From the NCBI RefSeq assembly GCF_030296015.1, contig NZ_AP027368.1:62001-126000 (forward strand): a stretch of 64,000 nucleotides of DNA. The letters are read 5' to 3'. This document shows, one piece after another, positions 25,209 through 34,985 of this stretch. The notes under the pieces were generated by a model, which saw only the letters and a list, made by a program, of their open reading frames with translations, did no database searches and was not told the origin of the DNA. Made by a program: the position numbers and the translations under genes. This DNA comes from Ferrimonas sp. YFM. Its GTDB lineage: Bacteria; Pseudomonadota; Gammaproteobacteria; Enterobacterales; Shewanellaceae. Each line of letters starts with the position of its first letter. The first letter of the stretch is position 1.

Positions 25209-26144
25209 CTAAGAGGAGGATCCTTCTGGAAATTCCCGTGGAATCTCCCTCTCCCACACCGGGGTGTCACCTCCCAGGCGGCCTTTTATAACCTCCAGAA
25301 ATTGTTTGGTTTTTGCTGGTATTCCTTGCCGGTTCGGCAGCAAGGCGTAGACCCAGTGCCGTGGCAGAGGCCAGGCGCCCAACAGAGGAATCAGGGTGCC
25401 TGATCTCAGGTGAGGGGCGGCGATGAAGGTGGGCAACTGGCCGATGCCCGTCCCGGCCAGAAGTGCATCCAGCAGGGCTTCGGAGTTGTTGACCCGGTAG
25501 TTGCCCCTGGGCTCGACCTTTTCCTGCCCCAGCTGCCAATGGCGCCCACCACGGAAGTAGCTGTACTCCAGGCAGTTGTGCCGTTCGAGTTCCGCCGGCT
25601 TTTGGGGCGTGCCATGACGGGTCAGATAGGCCGCAGAGGCGCAGAGCACCGAATCACAGGGGGCGATGGGCACCGCCACCTGGGGTGAGTCGGGCAGATG
25701 GCCAATGCGAATCGCCAGATCCACGCCTTCAGCCACCAGGTCCACCATGCGGTCGTCCAGGTTCAGATCCACTTTTACCTGGGGGTGGTCGGCGAGAAAG
25801 CCGGGGATCAGCGGGGCGACATAGCGGCGGCCAAACACCATGGGCAGGCTCAACCTCAGGGTGCCTTGGGGGTGTTGCCTGCCTTGCTGCAAGTGCAACT
25901 GGCCCCGCTGCACCAGTTCCCAGGCCTGATGAGCCTCCTCATAGAAGGTGTGCCCCTCATCGGTGAGTCCCAGGCTGCGGGTGGTGCGCTGCAGCAATTG
26001 GCATTGCAGACTCTGCTCCATCGCCTGAATTCGCTTGCTGACCGCCGAGGGGGTCATTCCCAGCCGTTGTGCTGCGGCACTGAAGCTTCCGGTCTCGACG
26101 ACCGCCACCAGCACCGGGATGGAGGCGAAGGGTTCTCTGCTCAC
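25209..26144 (-). CDS. LysR-family transcriptional regulator
   Basis: 311 residues. The N-terminal winged helix (about 7-66) reads FVAVVETGSFSAAAQRLGMT-type sequence with SAVSKRIQAMEQ; the C-terminal effector domain spans about 90-295. It resembles the AaeR/DsdC-like group of short LysR proteins acting on divergent neighbours; the effector is unknown. GTG start with AAGGAA 6 nt upstream. Divergent from yjjG with 100 bp between them, where an operator is likely, though no clear T-N11-A dyad was picked out. Confidence 0.9.
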   Translation of the reverse strand: MSREPFASIPVLVAVVETGSFSAAAQRLGMTPSAVSKRIQAMEQSLQCQLLQRTTRSLGLTDEGHTFYEEAHQAWELVQRGQLHLQQGRQHPQGTLRLSLPMVFGRRYVAPLIPGFLADHPQVKVDLNLDDRMVDLVAEGVDLAIRIGHLPDSPQVAVPIAPCDSVLCASAAYLTRHGTPQKPAELERHNCLEYSYFRGGRHWQLGQEKVEPRGNYRVNNSEALLDALLAGTGIGQLPTFIAAPHLRSGTLIPLLGAWPLPRHWVYALLPNRQGIPAKTKQFLEVIKGRLGGDTPVWEREIPREFPEGSSS

Positions 26145-26244
26145 ATCTGTTCCTTATGGGATTTTCTGTTTTTCCTAAACCGCTATTATATAGCCAGGTC
26201 AGCTTGTGTAGAGTGGCTGACAGTACCCACAGCGGAGCACCGAT

Positions 26245-26919
26245 TTGAATTACGACTGGATCCTGTTTGACGCCGACGACACCCTGTTCCATTTCGACGA
26301 CTTTGCCGGGCTGTCCCGGCTGTTTGCCGACAAGGGCCTGCCCTTTGCGAGGGAGGAGTACCTGGCTTACCAGCAGCGCAATCGTCCTCTTTGGGTGGCC
26401 TACCAAAATGGCGAAATCGGCGCCCGGGAGGTGCAACAGGTCCGCTTCGAGCCCTGGCAATCACAACTGGCCATGAGCGCCGCCGAGATCAATGCCGCCT
26501 TCCTCGGGGCCATGGCGGAGGTGTGCCGCCCCCTGCCTGGGGCGAGAGAGCTGTTGATGGCCCTGGAGAGCCGGGTCAAGCTGGGGATCATCACCAATGG
26601 TTTTACCGACCTGCAGCAGGTCAGATTGGAACGAAACGGGCTGGATGGGCTGTTCTCCCTGGTGGTGATCTCAGAGGAGGTGGGGGTGGCCAAACCCGAC
26701 GCCAGAATTTTCGACCATGCCAAAGCTCGAATGGCTCACCCACCGTCGGACAGGGTGCTGATGGTGGGGGACAACCCCCATTCCGACATTCTCGGCGGCA
26801 ATCGCGCCGGCTTCCACACCTGCTGGCTGAATCACCACGATGACGATTGCCCTGAGGGGATCACCCCTCACTACCAGGTGCGCCACCTGAGGGAGTTGCA
26901 GGCACTGTTGCTGGCCTGA
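26245..26919 (+). CDS. yjjG: HAD-family pyrimidine 5'-nucleotidase (YjjG)
   Basis: 224-residue cytosolic phosphatase that removes phosphate from UMP, dUMP, TMP and damaged pyrimidine nucleotides (role of the E. coli protein). HAD motif I is FDADDTLF (8-15), motif II is IITNG (about 116-120), motif III Lys is in GVAKPDARIF, and motif IV is MVGDNPHSDILGG. Length and cap segment match YjjG (225 in E. coli). Start is TTG with AGCGGAG 8 nt upstream. Confidence 0.9.
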   Translation: MNYDWILFDADDTLFHFDDFAGLSRLFADKGLPFAREEYLAYQQRNRPLWVAYQNGEIGAREVQQVRFEPWQSQLAMSAAEINAAFLGAMAEVCRPLPGARELLMALESRVKLGIITNGFTDLQQVRLERNGLDGLFSLVVISEEVGVAKPDARIFDHAKARMAHPPSDRVLMVGDNPHSDILGGNRAGFHTCWLNHHDDDCPEGITPHYQVRHLRELQALLLA

Positions 26920-26924
26920 TGACA

Positions 26925-26950
26925 ACAACGCCCGCAGATGCGGGCGTTGT
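26925..26950. terminator. Long hairpin between convergent genes
   Basis: Eleven-base arms ACAACGCCCGC and GCGGGCGTTGT around AGAT, between the stops of yjjG and the large lipoprotein gene. No long U-tract on either side; probably a shared bidirectional terminator. Confidence 0.6.
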
Positions 26951-26965
26951 GATGTGCGCTGATGA

Positions 26966-29098
26966 CTAGTTCAAGCCATCCAGGGTGCCCTGCTCCAATG
27001 AGCGTTGATAGGCCTCTTCGAACTGAGACAGGTCAATAGGGGCCAACACCGCCATCCGAGGGGGAATGCTGAGATAGGAGATGTCTTCGTAGGCCTCATT
27101 GGAGTAGTCGCGGTAAACCATTTCCTGTTCAATCACCACCTGGCGCCCATCCTCCAGTTTGCGAACTGAGGTCCACTGTCCCTGACGCAGCTGAGTCCCC
27201 CCGCCCTCATTGGTGGAGTTAACCAATCCGTAGCTGTATTCGCCAAGCTCCTCCAACTTTTGCCATCCCTCTGACCAGTCAGATGCGGTGAAGTACCACT
27301 TTCTGGTGTGGTCGTAGTTTTCATCCTGGTCACGGGATCTGATGGTGTGGGCGCGACCGCTCGCTTCCAGCAGGTAGCCTCTGACGGATTCTATGTGGGC
27401 CTGAGTATGACCACCCCAGTATTGAGACCAATCGTAGGAGAACGATCCGATCACCATCGGCAACTCCTGAATCAGACTCTGTTCCAAACCAGCCTGCTCG
27501 GGCGCATATTGGGCCATCCAGCTTAAGTTACTCTGGCGATGCCCCTCCTTAGACGCGATGTGCATAACACTGTAGAGGCCTGAATTCTCCGCTACCGGCG
27601 TGTAGATCATCTCCCAGCCGGAGTCCAGGTTAAGCTTCAGTGAGCCGTTCTCAAACCGCCACTGGCCTATGGCTTTGCCCTGGCTGTCCAGAAGCTGGTT
27701 GTTGGCTGAAAGATCCACAACACGGGGGACCACCTGCTCGACCAGTCCACTGGGATCGGAGCTGAGCATGGTCACCTGGTCTGGCATCGACAGCGCCCAG
27801 GTACCGCTGGGGGCCGAAGTCCATAAGCTGGGCTGCTCAGGCAGGGGTTGCCAGATCATAAAGGTCTGTTCACTGACTACGTAGCTGGGCAACTCACCTT
27901 CCCAGCCCGCCGCGTCCTTTTCCCGCTCCAGGGTAACCCGATAGCTGCGCTGGACCACCACCTCGTCGCTGCCTGTCAGCCGGGAGATCTTCAATGGTTC
28001 TTGAGTGGTGATGGAGGCCAGGTAGTAGTTGTTCTGGTCCTTGGGCAGAGCGTCGGCGACCTCCTGGCCCCAGCGCTCGACCACTTGTTCATAGTCGAGT
28101 TGATGGAAGATCTTCTCGGCTTCCAAGTCTACTGAGATCGTCAGTGCACCTTGGTCATCAAGCTGCCAGCGACCGGTCACATCCTCTTGAATGACGCGAG
28201 TGGAGCCGGCGTTGTAGTTGAGTATTGCCTTGCCATCTTCAGACAGCTGAGCGACGTAGCCCAGATTGGCCACCCAGCCTTCGGCCGGAGTGAAGGAGAA
28301 CACAGAGGTGCCCACCAGAGCGTCGTTGGTAAACTTTGCTTGAACACCGTCGTCATTCAGCAGGGTCAGTCGTGCCGCGTCCCGGGCTTTTTTGAACTCC
28401 GGGTCGATATTGCCCGCGTTGCCCATCCAACCCAGGTTCACCAGACTTTGTTCTATCTGCGAGCGGAGTGCTTGGGGAGCGGCGCTGAACAGGGACAGGG
28501 TGGTGCCCTCTGCCGGCGTATAGTCAGGGTTATCCGCCAGGGTCCTGATGGTGGCGGCCAACTCCCAGACTCGTTCACTGGACAGCGTGGCTTCCGCGGA
28601 AGTCAGTGATGCGTCACTGTTCAGACTTGTGGTGCTGTTCTTTGCCCACAACAGGGTGGCTGTGCCCAGGTGACTCAGTTGAGTGCGTACGGATTCGCCG
28701 GTGCTTAGCACCAGATCCTCTCCCGCCTGATTCTTGATGGCGCCGAATGATCCCAGAATCGACGCCAGCTCAATGTGAGACTGATGACCCAGCCCCTTGG
28801 CCGTAAGCTGAATCATATCGCTGTCCAGGAGAGCGCCAGCGTCATACTCCATGGCCAGGCTGAAATGACCACTGTCGTCGGCATTGGTGGTAAAGCTGTC
28901 ATCGCCTATGGTGGCGGTCACCAGGGCGTTGGCCAAGGGGGTCCCTTGGGTTGCCCCCTCAATGGTGAAGGTCTCTTTGACAGTGGCTGGTGGCTCAGGA
29001 GTGGGGGGAGTGGGCTCGCTGCCACCTCCGCCTCCTCCGCCACATGCGGTGAGACCTAACAGGGAAACGGCGAACAGGCTGGACGTCTTGAAGCGCAT
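26966..29098 (-). CDS. Large lipoprotein of unknown function
   Basis: 710 residues. Lipoprotein signal peptide with LTAC (Cys18), followed by a run of seven glycines and a Pro/Thr/Glu linker (about 19-38). Then a carboxypeptidase-regulatory-like or bacterial Ig-like domain (TIEGATQGTPLANALVTATI, about 45-65). The rest contains several segments of the type WRFENGSLKLNLDSGWEMIY and GRWQLDDQGALTISVD, a repeated pattern of beta-hairpins with W-x-L/F-x-x-G that may be domain repeats. I do not recognise the family. ATG at 29098 with AAGGAG 7 nt upstream; a longer in-frame start at 29194 lacks support. Single leftward gene. Confidence 0.75.
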   Translation of the reverse strand: MRFKTSSLFAVSLLGLTACGGGGGGGSEPTPPTPEPPATVKETFTIEGATQGTPLANALVTATIGDDSFTTNADDSGHFSLAMEYDAGALLDSDMIQLTAKGLGHQSHIELASILGSFGAIKNQAGEDLVLSTGESVRTQLSHLGTATLLWAKNSTTSLNSDASLTSAEATLSSERVWELAATIRTLADNPDYTPAEGTTLSLFSAAPQALRSQIEQSLVNLGWMGNAGNIDPEFKKARDAARLTLLNDDGVQAKFTNDALVGTSVFSFTPAEGWVANLGYVAQLSEDGKAILNYNAGSTRVIQEDVTGRWQLDDQGALTISVDLEAEKIFHQLDYEQVVERWGQEVADALPKDQNNYYLASITTQEPLKISRLTGSDEVVVQRSYRVTLEREKDAAGWEGELPSYVVSEQTFMIWQPLPEQPSLWTSAPSGTWALSMPDQVTMLSSDPSGLVEQVVPRVVDLSANNQLLDSQGKAIGQWRFENGSLKLNLDSGWEMIYTPVAENSGLYSVMHIASKEGHRQSNLSWMAQYAPEQAGLEQSLIQELPMVIGSFSYDWSQYWGGHTQAHIESVRGYLLEASGRAHTIRSRDQDENYDHTRKWYFTASDWSEGWQKLEELGEYSYGLVNSTNEGGGTQLRQGQWTSVRKLEDGRQVVIEQEMVYRDYSNEAYEDISYLSIPPRMAVLAPIDLSQFEEAYQRSLEQGTLDGLN

Positions 29099-29297
29099 CC
29101 TTTTGCTCCTTGCTGAAGATTGTCCGTAATCTTCCGGTGCTCTTGAGGCTGACCTTAACCTTCCGGCACTGCTGTGAGTGCACGCCGGAGACAACGGGGT
29201 GACAGACGATGGGTCAGATTATGGTCGGTCAAACTATCAGCAAGACACTATGGCGTCAACGGTACCGCTTTGAAATTGCTAGGGAATGATCTTTAGA

Positions 29298-29762
29298 TCA
29301 CAGTGCGCCTTCAAACCCCTGCTGACGCCAGGCTTCGTAGCTGACGATGGCCACGGCGTTGGAGAGGTTGAGGCTGCGACTGGTGCCCTGCATGGGGATG
29401 CGGATCCGCTGGGATTCGGGAATGGCGCTGCGCACCGCTTCCGGCAGGCCGCGGGTCTCCGGCCCAAACAGCAGCACATCGCCGGATTGATACTGGGGCT
29501 CGATGTGGGGGCGGCTGCCTTTGGTGGTCAGGGCAAAGATGCGCCTGCCGGCCATCGTCTCCAGGAAGCTGGGGTAGTCCCTGTGGCGGGTGACCCGGGT
29601 GAGATCCCCATAATCCAGGCCAGCCCGGCGCAGTTTCTTCTCCTCCAGGTCGAACCCCAGGGGTTCAATCAGGTGCAGATGGCAGCCGTTATTGGCACAG
29701 AGGCGGATGATGTTGCCGGTATTGGGGGCAATTTCCGGCTCATACAGGGCGATCTCAAACAT
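29298..29762 (-). CDS. trmL: tRNA (cytidine(34)-2'-O)-methyltransferase
   Basis: 154-residue SPOUT methyltransferase that 2'-O-methylates the wobble base of the two leucine tRNAs with CAA and UAA anticodons. [20 protein letters not shown] is the family N-terminus; the knotted SAM site includes [11 protein letters not shown] (about 98-108) and [19 protein letters not shown] (about 120-138). Length matches E. coli TrmL (157). The ATG at 29762 is chosen because upstream in-frame sequence is not part of the family. It lies 61 bp downstream of cpxA on the same strand. Confidence 0.94.
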   Translation of the reverse strand: MFEIALYEPEIAPNTGNIIRLCANNGCHLHLIEPLGFDLEEKKLRRAGLDYGDLTRVTRHRDYPSFLETMAGRRIFALTTKGSRPHIEPQYQSGDVLLFGPETRGLPEAVRSAIPESQRIRIPMQGTSRSLNLSNAVAIVSYEAWRQQGFEGAL

Positions 29763-29823
29763 GGTGTTCACTGGCTGATGGTCAGGGCGGGCCAGTATGA
29801 CAGCGGGCCCCAGGGCCCGCAAG

Positions 29824-31248
29824 TCACTCGAGAGGCAGGGTCAGGGTGACACAGAGACCGCCGAGTGGGCCTATCTCCGCCCTAATCAGCCCCTGGTGGG
29901 CGGTGACCGCACCCTGGACTATGGCCAGGCCCAGTCCCCAGCCGCCGCTTTGACGATCCCTGGCCTTGGAGACCCGATGGAAGGGCTTGAAGATGTCACC
30001 GAGCTGATCCTCGGGCACGCCTGGGCCATCGTCTTCGATCCTCAGGCAGACATTCTCCCCCCAGCGCCAGGCGCTCAGCCTGACCTGCTGATTGCCATAG
30101 CGGATGGCGTTGCGCAGCAGGTTTTCTACCGCCCTCTGCAGCAGGGTGTCATTGCCGTTGAGGGCCAGGCCCTCGGGCAAGTCCACCTCAAGGTGTTTGC
30201 CGGCCTGTTCCGCTTCGAAGGTGGCACCGTCCACCACCCGTTCCAGGGTTTTCTCCAGATTCAGCAATTTCTTGGTGTCGGTGACCTGGCTGTTGAGCCG
30301 GGAGAGCTGCAGCAGTTCCTGGATCATCCCCTCCATCTGAGACGCCTGTTGTTCCAGCCGGGTCAGCTCATTGCTTTCCTGGCCCTTGCGCTTGGCCAGG
30401 GCCAGGGCCAGCTGGATCCGGGTCAGCGGGGTGCGCAGCTCATGGGAGATGTCGGAAATAAGCCGCTGCTGTTCGCGCACCAGGGTACTCACCGAGTGCG
30501 CCATGGTGTCAAAGCTGCGTGCCAGTTGGCCAACCTCATCCCGCCGGGAGAGGATTTTCGGCTCCACCCGGGCGTCCAGGTCCCCTTGCCCCAGTTGCAG
30601 GGCAGTCAGTCGCAAGGCGTTCAGGGGCCTGCCGAAGTGCCAGGCCACCAGGCCAAAGATCACCCCGGAGACCAGGGCCACCATCAGCACGAACACGAAG
30701 GGGTTCTCCTGCAGATAGAGGATCCAGTTGCGCGGATTAGAAGCTTTCATCTCCACCAGCAACAGGGTGGGTTGTCCGGCCAAAGTTAGCGGCTCCGGGC
30801 CAAAAATCACCGAGCGGACACTGTAGAAGGCCATGGGGGAGAGGGTGTCATTCTCCAGCAGGAAGCGGCGCGCCGCCCTCGGCAGGCGTTTGGCTTCGTG
30901 GCCCAGCGGGCGGCCATCCAGGGTCAGCAGATGGAAGCGGAATCGTTCGTCGCGCAGGGGGCCGGCTCCCGGGCCGGGCGGCCGGCGCTCTCGCCCCTCT
31001 TTGGGGTGAATGCGGTGGCGCATCATGTCGGCGAAGCGGTTCAGGTCCCGAATGGGCAGGGCTTCAATTCGGCGGGCCGATTTGAGTAGAAACTCCTGTT
31101 GCCAGGGTTTCAGGGGCTGCAGCTCCTGAGGCTGCAGAATCTTGGGCAGCAGGATCACCGAGCCGACGATCAGGCTGGTGGTGATCCAGAATGCCAGTAG
31201 CAGCTTAAGAAAGAGTCGGTTGGGAAGGGCGACCTCTATTCGAGCCAT
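29824..31248 (-). CDS. cpxA: Envelope-stress sensor histidine kinase CpxA
   Basis: 474-residue inner-membrane kinase/phosphatase that senses misfolded envelope proteins and phosphorylates CpxR. Transmembrane 1 about 13-35, periplasmic domain with an Arg/Pro-rich stretch ([12 protein letters not shown]), transmembrane 2 about 183-205, HAMP about 205-258, H-box [20 protein letters not shown] with the phosphorylated His near 267, N-box LLRNAIRYG, and G boxes DDGPGVP and GWGLGLAIV. Overlaps the end of cpxR by 13 bp, so the two are coupled. Divergent cpxP and fieF downstream of a CpxR box match the E. coli arrangement. Confidence 0.94.
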   Translation of the reverse strand: MARIEVALPNRLFLKLLLAFWITTSLIVGSVILLPKILQPQELQPLKPWQQEFLLKSARRIEALPIRDLNRFADMMRHRIHPKEGRERRPPGPGAGPLRDERFRFHLLTLDGRPLGHEAKRLPRAARRFLLENDTLSPMAFYSVRSVIFGPEPLTLAGQPTLLLVEMKASNPRNWILYLQENPFVFVLMVALVSGVIFGLVAWHFGRPLNALRLTALQLGQGDLDARVEPKILSRRDEVGQLARSFDTMAHSVSTLVREQQRLISDISHELRTPLTRIQLALALAKRKGQESNELTRLEQQASQMEGMIQELLQLSRLNSQVTDTKKLLNLEKTLERVVDGATFEAEQAGKHLEVDLPEGLALNGNDTLLQRAVENLLRNAIRYGNQQVRLSAWRWGENVCLRIEDDGPGVPEDQLGDIFKPFHRVSKARDRQSGGWGLGLAIVQGAVTAHQGLIRAEIGPLGGLCVTLTLPLE

Positions 31249-31910
31249 ATGTAGCCTTTACCCCTGACGGTCTTGATGCGGGGGCGGCCATCCTGGCGCT
31301 CGGGCAGCTTGCGCCTCAAATTGGACAGGTGCATGTCCAGGCTGCGATCGAAGGGCATCAGCTTCTTGCCCAGCACACTGACACTGAGCTCCTCTTTGGC
31401 CACCACTTCACCTGTGTGGTTGAGCAGGGCCTGAAGCAGGGAGAACTCGGTGGAGGTCAGGGGAAGCAGCTCCTCCCGGTACCACACCTCTTGGCGGCCA
31501 GGGCTGACCACCAGATCGTTGTCGGTGATGTGGTCCGACGGGTCCCACTCCTGGGTCCGGCGCAAAATGGCACGGATGCGGGCCACCAGCTCACGATCGT
31601 TGAAGGGCTTGGGCAGGTAGTCATCGGCGCCGATCTCCAGTCCCACCACCCGGTCGATGTCGTCGCCGCGGGCGGTCAGCATCAGCACCGGCATGCGGCT
31701 GTGTTTTCTCAGCTCCTTCAGGATCTCGAAACCGTTCATCTCTGGCAGCATGACGTCCAGCAACAGCAGATCAAAGTTGCCGCTCATCGCCAGTTCCAGT
31801 CCCTCGCGACCGTTTTGGCAGCAGGTGGGTTGATACCCCTCCATCTGCAGCAGTTCGGTCAGCAGTTCACACAGATCCAGATCGTCTTCGACTAGAAGAA
31901 TCTTGCCCAT
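31236..31910 (-). CDS. cpxR: Envelope-stress response regulator CpxR
   Basis: 224 residues, OmpR/PhoB class. Receiver domain 1-115 with acidic pocket ED (8-9), phosphorylated Asp52 in LLDVMLP, Thr in LTARGDD and Lys in PKPFNDRE. DNA-binding winged helix about 130-224 ([44 protein letters not shown]). Preceded by a CpxR box at 31977-31991, suggesting autoregulation. First gene of cpxRA. Confidence 0.95.
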   Translation of the reverse strand: MGKILLVEDDLDLCELLTELLQMEGYQPTCCQNGREGLELAMSGNFDLLLLDVMLPEMNGFEILKELRKHSRMPVLMLTARGDDIDRVVGLEIGADDYLPKPFNDRELVARIRAILRRTQEWDPSDHITDNDLVVSPGRQEVWYREELLPLTSTEFSLLQALLNHTGEVVAKEELSVSVLGKKLMPFDRSLDMHLSNLRRKLPERQDGRPRIKTVRGKGYIWLE

Positions 31911-31976
31911 TTTTGCCCTCCAAAAAACCCTTGAAGCCGTAAGCCTACCGCGGCCTGAGAGTCCATTTGACTCTAC

Positions 31977-31991
31977 TTTACACAGTTTTAC
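31977..31991 (-). promoter_or_regulatory. CpxR box between cpxR and cpxP
   Basis: On the minus strand GTAAA-ACTGT-GTAAA, an exact match to the published GTAAA-N5-GTAAA consensus. It lies 67 bp from the cpxR start and 89 bp from the cpxP start and can serve both. Confidence 0.9.
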
Positions 31992-32079
31992 TCACGACTG
32001 CAGTTGCCTGACTTCGGGAGGCATAGACTGAAAACGTACCAAGACGACCAGACACCCAGATGAACAGAAGGACAGACTT

Positions 32080-32565
32080 ATGAAATTGACCAAGACATTG
32101 ACCCTGGCCGCCGTAGCGGGTCTGGTGCTCTCCATGGCCGCCGTCTCCACCGCCTCCGCCAAAAACCATGGCCAGGGCTACCATCAGGAGGTGGGCGGTG
32201 AGTTCCACCAAGGTCGTGGTGGTGGCAAGCACATGAAGCGGATGCTGCGGGGCCTGGACCTGACCGATGAGCAGAAGCAACAGGTGAAGGATATCCTCGC
32301 CAAAGCCAAGGCGGACCGCCCAGAGCGCGATCCCCAGTCCATGAAGGCGCAGATGGAGCGTCATCATCAACTGATGTTGGCCGCGGAGTTTGATGAGCAG
32401 GCGGCCCGGGAGGCGATCGCCGTACGCCAGGCCAAGATGGCAGAGATGCAGCTCAAGCAGATGAAGGTGCAGCATGAGATCATGCAACTGCTCACCGCGG
32501 AGCAGAAGCAGAAACTGGAGGAGCGCCGCGCAGAGCGTATGAAGCGTTTCGAAGACCGTTTCTAA
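32080..32565 (+). CDS. cpxP: Spy/CpxP-family periplasmic protein
   Basis: 161 residues: signal peptide 1-27 (ending STASA), a His/Gly-rich segment (HGQGYHQEVGGEFHQGRGGGKH) and a helical hairpin with LDLTDEQKQQ (about 64-73) and LLTAEQKQKLEERR (about 138-151), the two LTxxQ motifs of the family. CpxP inhibits CpxA and binds misfolded proteins (family knowledge). Placement divergent from cpxRA and behind a CpxR box supports cpxP rather than spy. The His-rich N-terminus could also bind metal. Terminator follows. Confidence 0.88.
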   Translation: MKLTKTLTLAAVAGLVLSMAAVSTASAKNHGQGYHQEVGGEFHQGRGGGKHMKRMLRGLDLTDEQKQQVKDILAKAKADRPERDPQSMKAQMERHHQLMLAAEFDEQAAREAIAVRQAKMAEMQLKQMKVQHEIMQLLTAEQKQKLEERRAERMKRFEDRF

Positions 32566-32588
32566 TTCTCATTGTGTATCAACAAAAA

Positions 32589-32612
32589 GGGTGGCATTTG
32601 CCACCCTTTTTT
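32589..32612 (+). terminator. Intrinsic terminator of cpxP
   Basis: Stem GGGTGG, loop CATTTG, stem CCACCC, then TTTTTT; flanking A and T runs extend the stem. Confidence 0.9.
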
Positions 32613-32676
32613 CATTGGGGTCGCCGCCGCAACTGGTACACTTGGCTCAGTTCACCCCTAGTTTTATGGACAGACC

Positions 32677-33594
32677 ATGCCCCAACCTGTCAGTGACAAT
32701 TACAAGTTTTGGATCACCTGGGCCAGTCGTGCTTCTGTGGCCACCGCCACCGTGCTGATTGTGGCCAAGCTGATCGCCTGGTTCTACTCAGGCTCCGCCA
32801 GCATGCTGGCCTCTTTGACCGACTCCCTGATGGATGCGGCGGCCTCCCTGATCAACCTGATGGCGTTACGACTGGCGATTCAGCCCGCCGATGACAAGCA
32901 CAGGTTTGGTCATGGCAAGGCGGAACCCCTGGCCACCCTGGCACAGGCGGGCTTTATTCTGGGCTCCAGTTTCCTGCTGGTGTTCCACGGGGTGGACCGC
33001 ATCCTCAAACCGGCGGCCCTGACCCATGGCAGTGTGGGCATCGGCGTGTCGGTGTTTGCCATCGTCATGACCCTGGCCCTGCTGGCGGTGCAGCGTCACG
33101 CGGTGAAGGTGACCGGCTCGACCGCCATCGCCGCCGACGCCCTGCACTACCGCTCCGATCTGCTGCTCAACTTGGCGGTCCTGGTGGCCCTGGTGCTGGC
33201 AGGGCAGGGGATGTTGTGGGCGGATGGGGTGTTCTCTGTATTGATCGCCCTCTACATCGGCTATGGCGCGGTGACCCTGGGGTACGAAGCGGTTCAGCTG
33301 TTGCTGGACAGTGAAGCTGAGCCGGAGGTGCGTCAGAAGGTTGAGGACCTGGCCCGTGAGGATCAGCGGGTACTGGGGCTGCATGACATGCGCACCCGTC
33401 GCTCAGGCCACATGCTGTTTGTCCAGCTGCACATCGAACTGGACAGTGACCTTTCCCTGCGGGAGGCCCATGACATCGCCGAATCGGTGGAGGATCGCAT
33501 TCGCGCTCACTTCCCCGACAGCGATGTCATCGTCCATCAGGACCCCCAGGAGGTGGTGCCTGGGTTCCAGCCCGAGCCGGAACCCAAAGGCTAG
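32677..33594 (+). CDS. fieF: Cation-efflux pump FieF (CDF family)
   Basis: 305-residue inner-membrane metal/proton antiporter. Six transmembrane helices; the zinc/iron site is DxxxD in TDSLMDAAAS (helix II) and HxxxD in DALHYRSDLL (helix V), as in E. coli FieF. The C-terminal cytosolic domain (about 210-295) holds metal-binding histidines in GLHDMRTRRSGH and QLHIELD. Exports Fe(II)/Zn(II) (family knowledge). Lies after cpxP as in E. coli. Its stop codon interlocks with the stop of the convergent ntrC in the palindrome CTAG. Confidence 0.94.
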   Translation: MPQPVSDNYKFWITWASRASVATATVLIVAKLIAWFYSGSASMLASLTDSLMDAAASLINLMALRLAIQPADDKHRFGHGKAEPLATLAQAGFILGSSFLLVFHGVDRILKPAALTHGSVGIGVSVFAIVMTLALLAVQRHAVKVTGSTAIAADALHYRSDLLLNLAVLVALVLAGQGMLWADGVFSVLIALYIGYGAVTLGYEAVQLLLDSEAEPEVRQKVEDLAREDQRVLGLHDMRTRRSGHMLFVQLHIELDSDLSLREAHDIAESVEDRIRAHFPDSDVIVHQDPQEVVPGFQPEPEPKG

Positions 33595-34985
33595 AGCCCC
33601 AGCTCCTTCAGTTTGCGGGTGAGGGTGTTGCGTCCCCACCCCAGCAGCTTGGCCGCCTCCTGCTTGTGGCCACCGCTGTGGGCCAGGGCGGTCTCCAGCA
33701 TCACCTTCTCGAATTGAGGCAGGGCGGTGGTCAGCAGCTCTCGCTGGCCGGAAGCCAGGGCGTCCCGGGCCCAGTTGGCCAGGCCACTCTGCCAGTCAGC
33801 CCCCACAGGCATGGGCGCCGCCTCGCCCCCGGGATGAAGTTCCGGGGGCAGGTCCGCCGGCAATACCTCCTGACCCGATGCCATCACCGTCAACCAGCGG
33901 CAGCTGTTCTCCAGCTGGCGCACGTTGCCGGGCCAGGGCAGTGCCACCATGCGCTCTACGGTGTCCGGGTGTAGGCGTTTGGGCTCCACCCCCAGCTCGG
34001 AGGCGGCCCGGGCCAGGAAGTGGCGGCACAGGGCCGGAATGTCTTCCCGTCGGTCCTTGAGGGCCGGCAGGTGGACGCGGATGACGTTGAGGCGGTGGAA
34101 CAGATCCTCGCGGAACTCGCCGGCAGTGACCCGGCTCTCCAGATCCTGGTGGGTGGCGGCGATGATGCGCACATCCACCTTCACCGGTTGATGACCGCCG
34201 ACCCGGTAGAACTGTCCGTCCGCCAGTACCCGCAACAGCCGGGTCTGCACATCCAGCGGCATGTCGCCGATCTCATCCAGGAACAGGGTGCCGCCATCGG
34301 CCTGTTCGAACCGTCCCTGACGCACCCCGGCGGCGCCGGTGAAGGCTCCCTTCTCATGGCCAAAGAGCTCAGACTCGATGAGATCCTTGGGGATGGCGGC
34401 CATATTCAGGGCGATGAAGGGACGGCTGGCCCTGGGGCTGTGTTTGTGCAGGGCATGGGCCACCAGCTCCTTACCCGTACCGGACTGGCCGTTGATCAGC
34501 ACGCTGATGGTGGAGCGGGACAAACGACCGATGGCGCGAAACACCTCCTGCATCGCCGGTGCTTCGCCGATGATCTCTGGCACCGGGACCGTCTCTTCGG
34601 CCACCGTGGGTTTGCGGCTGGCGGCCTGCTCCAGGGCACGCTGTACCAGGGTGACCGCCTCATCGATGTCGAAGGGCTTGGGCAGGTATTCGAAGGCACC
34701 GGCCTGGTAGGCGCCCACGGCACTGTCCAGATCCGAGTGGGCGGTCATGATGATCACCGGCAGATCCGGGTATTGCCGCTGAACCTTTTCCAGCAGAGTC
34801 AGGCCGTCGGTGCCTGGCATCCGGATGTCGCTGATGATGGCACTGGGCTGGGATTCCCCCAACGCTTCCCACAGGGAGTCGGCGCTGGCGAAGCTGGCGC
34901 AGCTGATCCCTTCGGCCAGCATCGCCTGTTCGACCACCCAGCGGATGGAGCTGTCGTCATCCAGAATCCACAGTTGCTCGGTCAT
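33591..34985 (-). CDS. glnG: Nitrogen regulator NtrC
   Basis: 464-residue sigma-54 activator. Receiver 1-120 with phosphorylated Asp53 in [11 protein letters not shown]+ domain about 140-370 with Walker A GQSGTGKE, the GAFTGA sigma-54-contact loop and Walker [12 protein letters not shown]; Fis-type helix-turn-helix at the C-terminus ([35 protein letters not shown]). Its start overlaps the end of ntrB by 4 bp. Activates glnA and other nitrogen genes when phosphorylated. Confidence 0.97.
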   Translation of the reverse strand: MTEQLWILDDDSSIRWVVEQAMLAEGISCASFASADSLWEALGESQPSAIISDIRMPGTDGLTLLEKVQRQYPDLPVIIMTAHSDLDSAVGAYQAGAFEYLPKPFDIDEAVTLVQRALEQAASRKPTVAEETVPVPEIIGEAPAMQEVFRAIGRLSRSTISVLINGQSGTGKELVAHALHKHSPRASRPFIALNMAAIPKDLIESELFGHEKGAFTGAAGVRQGRFEQADGGTLFLDEIGDMPLDVQTRLLRVLADGQFYRVGGHQPVKVDVRIIAATHQDLESRVTAGEFREDLFHRLNVIRVHLPALKDRREDIPALCRHFLARAASELGVEPKRLHPDTVERMVALPWPGNVRQLENSCRWLTVMASGQEVLPADLPPELHPGGEAAPMPVGADWQSGLANWARDALASGQRELLTTALPQFEKVMLETALAHSGGHKQEAAKLLGWGRNTLTRKLKELGL

